From assembly GCF_026072915.1 (NCBI RefSeq), contig NZ_AP025943.1, positions 2,170,001 to 2,234,000 on the forward strand: a DNA stretch of 64,000 bases, written 5' to 3'. The notes beneath the pieces were generated by a model, which was not told the DNA's origin, ran no database searches, and saw only the letters and a program-made list of their open reading frames with translations. Position 1 is the stretch's first letter. The number at the start of each line of letters is the position of its first letter. Shown piece by piece: positions 9,200 to 18,241 of the stretch. A program made the position numbers and the translations under genes. The stretch comes from Akkermansia biwaensis. Lineage in GTDB: Bacteria > Verrucomicrobiota > Verrucomicrobiia > Verrucomicrobiales > Akkermansiaceae.

Positions 9200-9606
9200 G
9201 ATAAATCCGTTTTAAGTTCTTCCGCCGTAGCGGGGGCGATGGGAGTAACGCGAATGCGGCTGAACATGGCCAGAGCAATGGCGGCAACCAAAATGTGGAA
9301 CCCGGCCGTCACGGCAAGCCCTGCGATGATGTTCCAATAATAGGCCATGATCATGGTCAGCAGGCACCATACGAAGAGGTAGCCGAAGAAGGCCATGAAG
9401 GCGGCCAGCAGGAGCAGGGCCATTTTTTGGCCCAGCCGTTTGGACGCTTCTTCCAGCTCCAGCTTGAGCAGGCCGTACAAGGCTTCCAAATGGGAGAGTG
9501 CGGCCGCACCGGCTTCCCGGAGAGAACGCGCCATAGCCATCCCTTCCTCTTTTTCCTCCATGACCGGGGTGACGAAGGTGCGTTTGAATTTGTCGATCAG
9601 ACCCAT
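9160..9606 (-). CDS. Phage-holin-superfamily (YqjE-like) membrane protein
   Basis: A 148-residue protein: a soluble helical N terminus (about 1-58, ending in LYGLLKLELEEASKRLGQK), then two long membrane segments (about 60-82 and 90-115) and a short polar tail. The lead-in LxxLxxLELxEA before paired transmembrane helices is typical of the holin-X/YqjE superfamily. Despite the name these are usually chromosomal inner-membrane proteins, not lysis proteins. It lies between a DUF883-like gene and a small membrane protein, as in the yqjDEK arrangement. Function is unknown. Confidence 0.72.
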   Translation of the reverse strand: MGLIDKFKRTFVTPVMEEKEEGMAMARSLREAGAAALSHLEALYGLLKLELEEASKRLGQKMALLLLAAFMAFFGYLFVWCLLTMIMAYYWNIIAGLAVTAGFHILVAAIALAMFSRIRVTPIAPATAEELKTDLSCLQMALKKSSNS

Positions 9607-9630
9607 GGCACGAATTGGACGGAAGGGGAG

Positions 9631-9657
9631 GCGCCATGCGAGCGGGACGCATGGCGC
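9631..9657. repeat. 10-bp perfect inverted repeat between operon genes
   Basis: GCGCCATGCG at 9631-9640 pairs perfectly with CGCATGGCGC at 9648-9657 across a 7-nt loop. It lies in the 59-bp gap between the DUF883-like and holin-like genes. There is no T tract after it in either direction, so it is not a standard terminator. An mRNA processing or stability hairpin, or a weak attenuator, is possible. Confidence 0.6.
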
Positions 9658-9665
9658 GGGACAGA

Positions 9666-9992
9666 TTAACGGCGGCGGATGAGGAGGCCGATCAGGAGAC
9701 CCACGCCCATGGCGATGAGCATGGACTGGGTGGGCTTTTCCTTCACGTATTCTTCACTGGCTTCATGAAGATGCTTGGCCTTGTCGCGGATGACCACTCC
9801 CTTTTCCTGGGCGTAATCGCGGATGGTGCCCGCCTGTTCCGTGGCTGCCTTGCGTATTTGGTTTACTTTGGCCGCAGCGAAAGCCCGGGCCTGGTGAAAT
9901 CTGGTAACGGCCATGTCGCGGGCGGAGGGGCAGGAGCAGCTGGCATCCGTTGCTGTTACGGTCGGTTCAAGTTCGGTTTGATTGTCTTGCAT
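9666..9992 (-). CDS. DUF883 (ElaB/YqjD-type) ribosome/membrane-associated protein
   Basis: A 108-residue protein. It has a long charged helix (about 28-88) rich in Ala, Lys and Glu, then a C-terminal membrane anchor ending GVGLLIGLLIRRR. The VGLLIG-x-L-x-RR tail is the hallmark of ElaB/YqjD/YgaM proteins. In E. coli these are C-tail-anchored and bind ribosomes in stationary phase, so that role is family knowledge rather than something seen here. First gene of a three-gene membrane-protein operon. The N terminus carries a CSCPS motif that is not typical of the family. Confidence 0.78.
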   Translation of the reverse strand: MQDNQTELEPTVTATDASCSCPSARDMAVTRFHQARAFAAAKVNQIRKAATEQAGTIRDYAQEKGVVIRDKAKHLHEASEEYVKEKPTQSMLIAMGVGLLIGLLIRRR

Positions 9993-10134
9993 GATTGATT
10001 AGAGTGTTAAGGTTGAATTCCTGTTGAAAACATGTCGGCTTACATGTGTTCGCCTCTCACATTAGGGATTTTTAGCATTCTTCCCACTAATGGCAAGTGT
10101 GTAAAACGGCTTCATGCCGAATTGTGGGCCGTCG

Positions 10135-11139
10135 TCAGCGTCGGCTGCCGGAAAAACCTCCGCGCGGATCGGCCTTGATCTGTGGCTCATTCGGATTCCG
10201 GTAGCGGAGAATGCCGTAATCTCTCAGGTTGCGGATGAATTCCTGGGCGTTGGCGCGGAAGCGGGCGTCATAAAGCAGCAGGCCCAGGAAGCCCTGGTTC
10301 TTGCGTGCATCCGCCGTAACGGAGGCAATGTGGTCGGAAGCCTTGCGCAGGGCGGTGAGCGTGGAGGGAATTTCCTTGATGGCCGGGTCCAGTCCCTCCA
10401 GCCTGCTTTCCACTCCGTCAATGATCTTGCGGGCGTTCCGGATGGTTTCCTTCATGGCAGCCACAGATGTTCTGGTTTCTTCCATCAGGCCGGGGAGTTC
10501 CTTCCCTGTCTTGTCCATGTTCATCAGTACGCCCTTGACGTATTGAAGGTTTTCCTTGTCCAGAAGGCTTTCATTGATGATCTTGGTGGTCTGCGACAGG
10601 CCCTTGGCCGCCTCGCTGATGTTGAGAAGGGCTTCGTCAATATTGCCGGAATTCTTTTCTATCCGTTTCAGGATGGCCAGGATTTCTTCGCTGGCCACCA
10701 CGGCATTGTTCTTGAGCTTGCTGATGTCGCTCTCTGCCTGCCCCATGATGGTTTCATGAGGCTGGATGTACTGGTCCGTGGGTGGGGAAGGGGGAACGAT
10801 TTCAATGTACTTGTCTCCCAGAATATTCTGCATGTCTATGCGGAAGACGGAACCCACCTGGATTTTTACGCCGCGCTGGATGCTGGCTTCCAGCATCACT
10901 TCATTGCCGGAAGGCAGAAGTTCCGGAGCCTTGGTGACTTTTCCCACGGAAACGCCGCCCAGCCGTATCTGGGAGTCTTTGATGAGACCCGCCGAATCCT
11001 TGAAAATGATGTTGATGGGGTAAGTTTGTTCCTTGGTGGTTTTCAACCCTCCAAAGCCCAGAATGACCCCCAGGATCATGAGTATTCCGGCAATCAGGAA
11101 AATGCCTACCCATGTTTCCGGTTTAAGTTTTTGCTTCAT
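10135..11139 (-). CDS. mlaD: MlaD-like MCE-domain lipid transport protein
   Basis: A 334-residue protein with an N-terminal membrane segment (about residues 10-30), one MCE domain (about 38-118, including DSAGLIKDSQIRLGGVSVGKV), and a long C-terminal helical region. MlaD forms the hexameric periplasmic ring of the MlaFEDB phospholipid transporter, which maintains outer-membrane asymmetry. It is the third gene of an mlaE-mlaF-mlaD set, with 18 bp to mlaF. It is longer than E. coli MlaD (183 residues) because of the extra helical region, a common arrangement in other phyla. No MlaB or MlaC gene is adjacent. Confidence 0.9.
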   Translation of the reverse strand: MKQKLKPETWVGIFLIAGILMILGVILGFGGLKTTKEQTYPINIIFKDSAGLIKDSQIRLGGVSVGKVTKAPELLPSGNEVMLEASIQRGVKIQVGSVFRIDMQNILGDKYIEIVPPSPPTDQYIQPHETIMGQAESDISKLKNNAVVASEEILAILKRIEKNSGNIDEALLNISEAAKGLSQTTKIINESLLDKENLQYVKGVLMNMDKTGKELPGLMEETRTSVAAMKETIRNARKIIDGVESRLEGLDPAIKEIPSTLTALRKASDHIASVTADARKNQGFLGLLLYDARFRANAQEFIRNLRDYGILRYRNPNEPQIKADPRGGFSGSRR

Positions 11140-11157
11140 GTTGTGATGGCGGTTTTT

Positions 11158-11976
11158 CTATTGGTTTCTTTCCCGTTCCGCGCGTTCCAGCAGAACCCGT
11201 TGAAAATTTTCATGCATTCCCGCCAGGGAGGCCCAGTCTTCCCCGGAATCCCCGTACAGGAACTTTTTCAGGACTGGATCTTCGGAATGCAGCAGTTCCT
11301 CCGGCGTGCCTGTCCAGTAAACTGTTCCCTCCCGGAGATAGACGATTTTGTCCGCAATGCGGATCACGCTGGGCATGTCATGGGAGACGATGACGGTGGT
11401 AATGCCCTTGTCCTTGCAGATCTGGCGGATCAGGAAGCTGATGCTGTCCGTGACGATGGGGTCCAGACCTGCCGTAGGTTCGTCATACAGGAGGCATTCC
11501 GGCGTCATGACGATGGCCCTGGCTACAGCCACGCGCTTGATCATGCCTCCGGAAAGGTTCGCGGGCATTTTTTCTTCCTGTCCTGAGAGTCCGACGGATT
11601 CAAGCGCCGCAGAAATCCGGGAATCCAGCTCTTCTTCATTTTTCAGCCCTGCTTCCTGCAGGGGAAAAGCTACGTTTTCCCCCACGCTGAGGGAGTCGAA
11701 CAGGGCCCCCTGCTGGAACATGAATCCAATCTTGCTCCGGATTTCCCTTTTTACTTTTTCCGGAACATTGCTGATGCGCCTTCCGTCTATGTCCACATAG
11801 CCGTCCAGAGGGTCTATCAGGCCGTCCAAATGCTTTAAAATGACACTTTTCCCGGCGCCGGAACCGCCGATCAGCGCCAGAAGCTCTCCCTTGTCCACGT
11901 CAAAGCTCACGCCTTTCAGCACCTCCTGGGCGCCGAAGCTTTGTTTGAGCTGGCTTACGCGGATGAACGGCTGCAT
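11158..11976 (-). CDS. mlaF: ABC transporter ATPase MlaF
   Basis: A 272-residue cytoplasmic ATPase. Walker A is GGSGAGKS (37-44), the signature LSGGM (141-145), Walker B LLYDEPTAGLDP (162-173), and the switch histidine lies in VIVSHDM near residue 200. The GGSGAGKS loop and LSGGM signature are characteristic of Mla/MKL ATPases. It energises lipid transport through MlaE and MlaD. Tight spacing on both sides (16 bp from mlaE, 18 bp to mlaD) indicates one operon. Confidence 0.93.
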   Translation of the reverse strand: MQPFIRVSQLKQSFGAQEVLKGVSFDVDKGELLALIGGSGAGKSVILKHLDGLIDPLDGYVDIDGRRISNVPEKVKREIRSKIGFMFQQGALFDSLSVGENVAFPLQEAGLKNEEELDSRISAALESVGLSGQEEKMPANLSGGMIKRVAVARAIVMTPECLLYDEPTAGLDPIVTDSISFLIRQICKDKGITTVIVSHDMPSVIRIADKIVYLREGTVYWTGTPEELLHSEDPVLKKFLYGDSGEDWASLAGMHENFQRVLLERAERERNQ

Positions 11977-11992
11977 GGCTTTGGAATAAGGG

Positions 11993-12793
11993 TTATCTCA
12001 TGAATCCCATGGGGAAGATGGAGTTGAGAATCATGGTCAGGATGAAGTTGGCAATGAGGAGCGCCACGGAGGCATACACCATGGCCTGCATGGTGGACTT
12101 GCCCACTCCCACGGCCCCGTTTCTGGTATTCAGGCCCTCCCGGCAGGAAATGAGGGAAATGATGAGCCCGAAGACCAGCGCCTTGACCAGCGCCACGATG
12201 ATGTCCCCCATGGCTACGAATTTGCTCATGAAGTGCATCCAGTACGCCTGGTCCACGTTGAAGGCCGTAATGCTGACGATGAAGGCGGAGACGATGCCGA
12301 CCAGCACGGCTTCCATCATCAGGATGGGCATGGAAATGAGCATGGCCTGGATGCGGGGCTTCACCAGGTAATCCACGGGGTCCACGTTCATGGACTTAAG
12401 GGCGTCCACCTGTTCCGTCACTTTCATGGTGCCGATTTCCGCGGCCATGGCGGATCCTACGCGTCCCGCAAGCATCAGCCCGGTGATGACGGGCCCCAGC
12501 TCCCGGAACATGCCCACCGCGACGACGGCTCCCCCCATGGTTTCCATCCTCACCGTCTGAAGCTGGAACAGGGTCTGCGCCTCCAGCACGGCACCCGTGA
12601 AGGCTCCGGTAATGATAACGACGGGCTGGGACTGCACGCCTATTTTTGCAATTTGTTCCACAAGGACGCGCATCCGGAACTTTCCGGTCCACATGCAGGC
12701 GCACACCTGGTACAGCAGCAGTCCGATTGATCCCAGACGATCAATCAGGCCAATGGCGGTGCGGCCAACCATGGTGGCTACATAGAACTGCAT
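11993..12793 (-). CDS. mlaE: MlaE-family lipid ABC permease
   Basis: A 266-residue inner-membrane permease with about five hydrophobic segments. Family landmarks are GAFTGAVLEAQ, ELGPVITGLMLAGRVGSAMAAE (split here by reading as ELGPV and LAGRVGSAMAAEIG), VTEQVDALKSM, and the DYLVKPR loop. MlaE forms the membrane dimer that passes phospholipid between MlaD and the inner membrane. First gene of the operon. The promoter presumably lies in 12794-12870, a short gap in which I see no strong box. Confidence 0.93.
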   Translation of the reverse strand: MQFYVATMVGRTAIGLIDRLGSIGLLLYQVCACMWTGKFRMRVLVEQIAKIGVQSQPVVIITGAFTGAVLEAQTLFQLQTVRMETMGGAVVAVGMFRELGPVITGLMLAGRVGSAMAAEIGTMKVTEQVDALKSMNVDPVDYLVKPRIQAMLISMPILMMEAVLVGIVSAFIVSITAFNVDQAYWMHFMSKFVAMGDIIVALVKALVFGLIISLISCREGLNTRNGAVGVGKSTMQAMVYASVALLIANFILTMILNSIFPMGFMR

Positions 12794-12870
12794 GGACCCT
12801 ACTAATCACTTATTCCGTGCGAAGAGCAAGCGCAATGTACGCCACAGGGTTAAAAGGGAATAGGCGTGTC

Positions 12871-14283
12871 CTAGTCCGCCATCTGATGGATTGCAGGTAC
12901 TTCCGGCGTGCCGGGAATGGAGCGCAGAAAGAGCCCGGGCGGCAGTTTTCTCCGGTCCCATTCCGTAGTACGGGCCAGCCTCTGCAACCTGCGTATTTCC
13001 AGTTCCCGGTCCGGCATGAGAGCCGCCAGGTGCGTGGCGGACACATGCTCCCTGTGCAGGCGCATGAGCAGGCCGTCGCGGAGGACCGCCTCCGGTGATG
13101 CGGTGGCGAATTCAGGGAACAGGGCAGCCAGTTCGGATTCATACAGGTCTTTCAGCGGCATGAAATCCGCCGTACAGGCCGCCCGGATGGCGCGGAGGTC
13201 CGTCGTGATGTCCGTTCCGTTCAGGGATGAGAGCAGAAGCGCCCCCTCTTCATCCGCCAGAGCGCGGATGCGGCACGCGGAAAGACAGCCTTCTTCTGCG
13301 GAACCGGGCTGCACTTCACTCATGGGCGGCAGGCTGATGGGGCGGATTCCCAGTCCGGCGGCCAGATGTTCCGCACGGGCAATGTCCTTTTCCGGTGTGC
13401 CGGACAAGCGGGGGATGAATCCCGTGACGGGGAGATCGGGGAGTGATTTTTTCAACACATGGGCCAGCAGGCTTGAAAAAGCGCTCTCCAGCAGGTTCAG
13501 GCATGCGGAACCGCAGCCCGTCTTCAGGATGAAATCCGCCGTTCCCTTGCGGAGCACATGCCGGGTTTGCCAGTCCGGGGCAGGGAGCGGTCCCGTTTCG
13601 TCCGCTGGTATTTCTCCCGGGATGACTGCCGCGTCCCGTTCAAAGAGCCGCAGCCTGGCGGCCAGCTCTCCCGTGCCGGACCACAGGGATGAAGCTCCGG
13701 GTAGCATAAACGGACCTTCCCCTCCCGCCAGGCGGACGGTTGCTACCGGGAGGGCTGTTTCCAGCGCCAGACGGCGGCTTTCCTCTTCGTCCTGCTCCAG
13801 TTGTCCCTCATGCCAGGGAGCCGCAGGCATGCGCAGAAGCAGGCACGGCTTGAAAGATGGACGTTCATTTTGTTCCCCCACGGGACGGACAGTAAATTCC
13901 CCGGATTCCTTTCCCCGGAACAGGCCTACGGCCGGAGCTGAGTTTTTCTCCTGGCATTCACCCGGGATGACGGCTTTCTGGGGAAGGAGACGGCCTAAGC
14001 GGAGCAGATAAAGGCGGATTCCTCCGGCATCCGGAGCGCCAAGCAGAAGGGGAACTTCCGCTATTTCACGGGCCAGATATTCAAGGGCGGCCTGGTGCTG
14101 CGCCCGGAAGCCGCTGCGCAGGGCCAGTTCCCCCGTGTTCATGCCCCCCAGGGCCAGAGGCGGGCAAATGACGATTTCCGCTCCCCGGTCCAGGCAGGTC
14201 CGGTACAGTTCCACGATGGCCCGGAGATTTCTGGGAAATTGGCCGGGAATGGTTTCCGGCTGGATCAGTCCTGTTCGCAACAT
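12871..14283 (-). CDS. Degenerate glutamine-dependent NAD synthetase-like protein
   Basis: A 470-residue protein with the two-domain plan of NadE2: an N-terminal nitrilase fold (about 1-245) and a C-terminal ATP-pyrophosphatase fold (about 250-470). The C-terminal hallmarks are recognisable (LSSLNGTD for the usual TGNKSE region, DFMPLKDLYESELA for the PLKDLYKT region). Catalytic positions look lost: the nitrilase Glu motif PEL reads PPL, the Lys and Cys motifs are not found, and the P-loop SGGxDS reads GCGSAC. It is also shorter than typical NadE2. The frame extends 40 codons upstream, but MLRTGLIQ at 14283 fits the nitrilase start. Probably a pseudoenzyme; its role is unknown. It is divergent from the ABC exporter pair. 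Confidence 0.62.
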   Translation of the reverse strand: MLRTGLIQPETIPGQFPRNLRAIVELYRTCLDRGAEIVICPPLALGGMNTGELALRSGFRAQHQAALEYLAREIAEVPLLLGAPDAGGIRLYLLRLGRLLPQKAVIPGECQEKNSAPAVGLFRGKESGEFTVRPVGEQNERPSFKPCLLLRMPAAPWHEGQLEQDEEESRRLALETALPVATVRLAGGEGPFMLPGASSLWSGTGELAARLRLFERDAAVIPGEIPADETGPLPAPDWQTRHVLRKGTADFILKTGCGSACLNLLESAFSSLLAHVLKKSLPDLPVTGFIPRLSGTPEKDIARAEHLAAGLGIRPISLPPMSEVQPGSAEEGCLSACRIRALADEEGALLLSSLNGTDITTDLRAIRAACTADFMPLKDLYESELAALFPEFATASPEAVLRDGLLMRLHREHVSATHLAALMPDRELEIRRLQRLARTTEWDRRKLPPGLFLRSIPGTPEVPAIHQMAD

Positions 14284-14383
14284 GGTCCGGCAAGCTAGCC
14301 CATTCCGCGGTTCCGGACAAGCCGGGATGCCGTGAATTCCCCATAAAGGGGAATATTCCTGTGGAGTTTTTACAGCAAGGAGC

Positions 14384-14411
14384 TTGTCATGTCCGCGCTT
14401 CATGGTATGAT
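14384..14411 (+). promoter_or_regulatory. Candidate sigma-70 promoter for the ABC exporter pair
   Basis: TTGTCA at 14384-14389 and TATGAT at 14406-14411, 16 bp apart, each one mismatch from consensus. Predicted initiation is near 14418, leaving a leader of about 45 nt before the ATG at 14463. Found by eye in a divergent intergenic region, where a promoter is expected. Confidence 0.45.
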
Positions 14412-14462
14412 CCGTCCCGATTGCCTGCCGTCCGTTGGCGGGGGCATCAGTCGCAACTATTT

Positions 14463-16313
14463 ATGAGGGAACAGTCAACACAGGGGCAGGAACCCGCTGC
14501 GCAGAACATCGTGCATTTATGGCGCGAATACCTTCGCCCTTACAAGTTAACCCTGGCGGGAGCCGTGCTCGGGGGCGTTATCGCCGCCCTTTCCAGCGGC
14601 TTCGGCATTCCGGCGATCCTGCAGTCGGTATTCTCCGTGATCTTTGACGGGGAACCGCTCCCCATCTATGCGGAACGCATCATGCTGTTGTTCGTGCGGC
14701 CTGAGGAACTGCCGTGGCTGACCGTCTGGGTGGCGGCAGCCCTGCTGCCCCTTGTCGTGGTGGTCCGCGGCCTGTCTTCCTTCGTCAATGTCTATTTGTT
14801 GTCCAAAATAGGGCTGGGCGTGCTGGAAACCATCCGGCTCAAGGTGTACAGGAAATTTCAGGACCTCTCCCTTTCCTTCCATGACCGTTGCCAGCGGGGG
14901 GACCTGCTGAGCCGTCTGATGCAGGATACCCAGTTTCTCCAGGGCGGCCTGGTCCAGATTGCCAATGATCTGATCATCCAGCCCCTCACCCTGTTGGGTG
15001 CTCTGGGATTTCTGGTTTACAAGGCGTCCGTCAGCCAGCAGTTTCTGATTCTGCTGGCCAACATGCTTCTGGTGGGGGCCTGCGTGATCCCCATCCGCTA
15101 TATCGGCAAAAAGATGCTTGTCCGCGCACGTACGGTGCAGGCCAGCCAGGGGGATCTTTCCTCCACGCTCCAGGAAAATTTTTCTTCCCAGCGGGACATC
15201 CGCGCCTTTGAACTGGAACAGCAGCAGACCAACCTCTTTAAAAACAGGATACGCCGTTATATCCAGGCTTCCATCAGTGTGGTCCGGTGGCAGAGCCTGC
15301 TGACGCCCCTGATTGAATTCGTCAGCGCCGTTGCCATGGCCGCCACCCTCTTTGTCGCCAACATGAACGGGATGAGCATGGGGGACTTCGCCTCCCTGGC
15401 TACGGCCATGTACCTTTGCTATGAGCCGGTCAAAAGGCTGGGAGCGGTCCACAACAAGGCGGAAACCCTCAAAGCCGGGCTGGAGCGCATTAATGAAGTG
15501 CTGCATGCCGCGGACGACGTTCCCGAACCGCAAAACCCGAAGAGTCCGGAAGAATGGAAGGGGGAAGTCGAATTCAACAACGTCTGTTTCAGTTATCAGG
15601 AAGATGCCCCGGTCATGCGGAATATTGACGTCCGCATTCCGGCGGGGCAGGTGGTTGCCCTCGTCGGCCCCAGCGGGGCGGGGAAAACGACTTTCATCAA
15701 CTTGCTGTGCCGTTTTTACGACGTGCTCTCCGGTAGCGTGAAGGTGGATGGAGTGGACGTGCGGGAAATGAGCAAAAGGGACTTGCTGTCCCACATTGCG
15801 CTGGTGTCCCAGTATCCCGTCCTGTTCCGTGGGTCCGTGGCGGACAACATCCGCATAGGCCGCCCGGAAGCTTCGGACAAAGAAGTGGAACAGGCAGGGA
15901 GGATGTCCGCCGTGGACAGTTTTGTGAATGAGACTGGGGAAGGCTACGGCCGCCTGATCGGCGAGATGGGGGAAGGGCTCTCCGGCGGACAGCGTCAACG
16001 CGTGTCCCTGGCCAGGGCGTTTCTGAAAGACGCTCCCATTCTGGTGCTGGATGAAGCCACGGCGTCCCTGGACATGAAGAGCGAGGAACTGATCCAGAAA
16101 GAAATCGAGAAGCTGGCTTCAGGAAGGACCACCTTCATCATCGCCCACCGGTTCAGCACCATCCGCATGGCGGACCGCATTCTGGTTCTGGAAGGAGGGC
16201 GCATTGCCGCGGACGGCACGCATGAGGAACTCATGGAAAAATCTCCCCTGTACCGGGATCTTTACACCAAGCAGCAAATGATTGCGGAAGAGGAAGGAGG
16301 CACGTCATGTTAA
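14463..16313 (+). CDS. ABC half-exporter (MsbA-like), first of a coupled pair
   Basis: A 616-residue fusion of an exporter-type membrane domain (six helices, about residues 30-330) and an ATPase domain. Walker A GPSGAGKTT is near 402, signature LSGGQ near 506, Walker B ILVLDEATASLD near 527, and the switch His is in IIAHRFST. It resembles MsbA-type lipid flippases. The open frame starts 34 codons earlier, but ATG 14463 (MREQSTQG) gives a normal start and places a candidate promoter correctly. Its last codons overlap the start of the next half-exporter by 7 bp. Both ATPase sites look intact, so a heterodimer would have two canonical sites. Confidence 0.85.
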   Translation: MREQSTQGQEPAAQNIVHLWREYLRPYKLTLAGAVLGGVIAALSSGFGIPAILQSVFSVIFDGEPLPIYAERIMLLFVRPEELPWLTVWVAAALLPLVVVVRGLSSFVNVYLLSKIGLGVLETIRLKVYRKFQDLSLSFHDRCQRGDLLSRLMQDTQFLQGGLVQIANDLIIQPLTLLGALGFLVYKASVSQQFLILLANMLLVGACVIPIRYIGKKMLVRARTVQASQGDLSSTLQENFSSQRDIRAFELEQQQTNLFKNRIRRYIQASISVVRWQSLLTPLIEFVSAVAMAATLFVANMNGMSMGDFASLATAMYLCYEPVKRLGAVHNKAETLKAGLERINEVLHAADDVPEPQNPKSPEEWKGEVEFNNVCFSYQEDAPVMRNIDVRIPAGQVVALVGPSGAGKTTFINLLCRFYDVLSGSVKVDGVDVREMSKRDLLSHIALVSQYPVLFRGSVADNIRIGRPEASDKEVEQAGRMSAVDSFVNETGEGYGRLIGEMGEGLSGGQRQRVSLARAFLKDAPILVLDEATASLDMKSEELIQKEIEKLASGRTTFIIAHRFSTIRMADRILVLEGGRIAADGTHEELMEKSPLYRDLYTKQQMIAEEEGGTSC

Positions 16314-18091
16314 GGCAGTTTTTCGAGTACGCGCGGTATTTGAAGCCGGTGGTGAAGCTGTTCATCGCCGCACTGGCCGCCGGAGCCCTTGCCGCCGCCG
16401 CCAGCGGCTTCGGCTTCCCCGTGATGATTGCCAAGGTATTTCCCGTGGTATTCGACAATACGCAAATTCCGCCGGAAATACATGACATCATTGCCCGGAC
16501 GGTAGCTCCGGAACACATGCACGTCGCCGTGCTTGTCGCGGTGTGTTCCCTGCTTCCGCTGATATTTGCCATCAGGGGAATAGGCTCCTTCTTCAACGTG
16601 TACTGGATCAGCATCGTCAGCATGAAGGTGCTGGAGGAAATCCGGCTGGACGCCTTTTCCAGGCTGCAAACCCTTCCCCTGTCGTTCATCGACCGCCAGA
16701 AGCGCGGAGACCTCATCAGCCGCCTGCTGAATGACGCCGCCGGCGTGCAGAGCGGCCTGGTTGTGGCGGCCAATGACATCATCAAGCAGCCCCTTACGCT
16801 GCTGGCCGCGCTGGGATTTCTCGTTTACCAGGTCTTTGTCAATCCGCATACGGCCATCGTGCTGCTGAATCTCGGGCTGATTGCCCTGGCGGTGTGGCCC
16901 ATCCGCTTTTTCGGCCGCCGCATCATGAAGAAAGCCAAGCTGGCGCAGGAGGAACTGGGGAACATCACCGCCGCCGCGCAGGAAAACCTGGCGGCGCAGC
17001 GTGAAATCCGCTCCTACGGCATGCAGGAACAGCAGGTGGGATTATTCCTGGGGCTGATCCAGCGGTTCTTTCAAATCAACCTCAGGACGGTAAAATACAG
17101 GCATTTCCTGGTGCCGGTCCTGGAAATCGTGACGGCTCTGGGCCTGGGCATCCTGCTGGTGAAGGGAAATGAAATGGGCATGACCAAAGCCGAATTTACG
17201 GCCCTGGCCGCGGCTCTGTTCATGTGCTATGACCCGCTCAAGCGCCTGGGCGTCACCCTCACCAACCTGAAAAGCGCGTACGCCTCCCTGGAGCGCATCA
17301 ACTACATTCTGAAAGAGCCGGACACCATGCCGGAGCCTTCCGACCCCGTTCCGCTGGGGCGTGCGTCGGGCAGGCTGGACTACGATCATGTTTCCTTCTC
17401 CTACGACGGGACCCGCCATGTGCTGAACGGCATTGATATCCACATCCGCCCCGGTGAGGTGGTGGGGCTCGTGGGGCCCAGCGGAGCGGGGAAAACCACC
17501 TTCGCCAGCCTTCTGCCCAGGTTTTACGACGTCAGTTCCGGCGCCGTGCTTGTGGATGGCGTGGACGTGAGGGCCGCAACCCTGCACGATGTGCGCAAAA
17601 ACATCGCCTTCGTCTCCCAGCATCCCGTGCTGTTCCACGGCACCATCATGGAAAATATCCGGCTGGGGCGTCAGGACGCCACGGATGAGGAAGTCATCGC
17701 TTCCGCCCGTTCCGCTTCCGCGGACGAGTTCATCATGGGCATGCCGGAGGGCTACCAGACCGTGCTTGGCGACGGCGGAAGCGGCCTGTCCGGAGGCCAG
17801 CGCCAGCGCGTGGCGATTGCCCGCGCGTTTTTGAAAGACGCCCCCATCCTGATTCTTGACGAAGCCACCGCCTCCCTTGATGCGGAAAGCGAGGCCCAGA
17901 TCCAGCATGAACTGGACCGGCTGGTGGAAGGCAGAACAGCGCTGATTGTGGCCCACCGCTTCAGCTCCATCCGGGTGGCGACGCGCATTCTGGTATTTGA
18001 GGATGGCCGTATCGTAGGGGACGGCACCCATGAGCAATTGTATGCCTCCTGCCCCCTGTACCGGGAGTTGTACGACCGCCAGTCCCTGTAA
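16307..18091 (+). CDS. ABC half-exporter (MsbA-like), second of a coupled pair
   Basis: A 594-residue half-exporter, clearly paralogous to the preceding gene along its length (shared AAASGFGFPVMI/ALSSGFGIPAIL start of the first helix and IRLDAFSRLQTLPLSF-type coupling helix). Walker A GPSGAGKTT is near 390, LSGGQ near 494, Walker B ILILDEATASLD near 517, switch His in IVAHRFSS. Translation is coupled to gene one by a 7-bp overlap. The two likely form one heterodimeric lipid or LPS exporter. An alternative is two homodimers made in fixed ratio. Confidence 0.85.
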   Translation: MLRQFFEYARYLKPVVKLFIAALAAGALAAAASGFGFPVMIAKVFPVVFDNTQIPPEIHDIIARTVAPEHMHVAVLVAVCSLLPLIFAIRGIGSFFNVYWISIVSMKVLEEIRLDAFSRLQTLPLSFIDRQKRGDLISRLLNDAAGVQSGLVVAANDIIKQPLTLLAALGFLVYQVFVNPHTAIVLLNLGLIALAVWPIRFFGRRIMKKAKLAQEELGNITAAAQENLAAQREIRSYGMQEQQVGLFLGLIQRFFQINLRTVKYRHFLVPVLEIVTALGLGILLVKGNEMGMTKAEFTALAAALFMCYDPLKRLGVTLTNLKSAYASLERINYILKEPDTMPEPSDPVPLGRASGRLDYDHVSFSYDGTRHVLNGIDIHIRPGEVVGLVGPSGAGKTTFASLLPRFYDVSSGAVLVDGVDVRAATLHDVRKNIAFVSQHPVLFHGTIMENIRLGRQDATDEEVIASARSASADEFIMGMPEGYQTVLGDGGSGLSGGQRQRVAIARAFLKDAPILILDEATASLDAESEAQIQHELDRLVEGRTALIVAHRFSSIRVATRILVFEDGRIVGDGTHEQLYASCPLYRELYDRQSL

Positions 18092-18241
18092 AAGGGCTGC
18101 GGCGGAAGGGCCGGTTTTTCGGGAAGAAAGGGCCGAGATTCCCTCCCGGTGGCCGGCCGGAGGAAAGATGGCTGTTTTTTCTCAAGGCATGGAGGAAAGA
18201 GCTATTGTCAAACAGGATGCATGATGTAGTATTCCGCCAGC

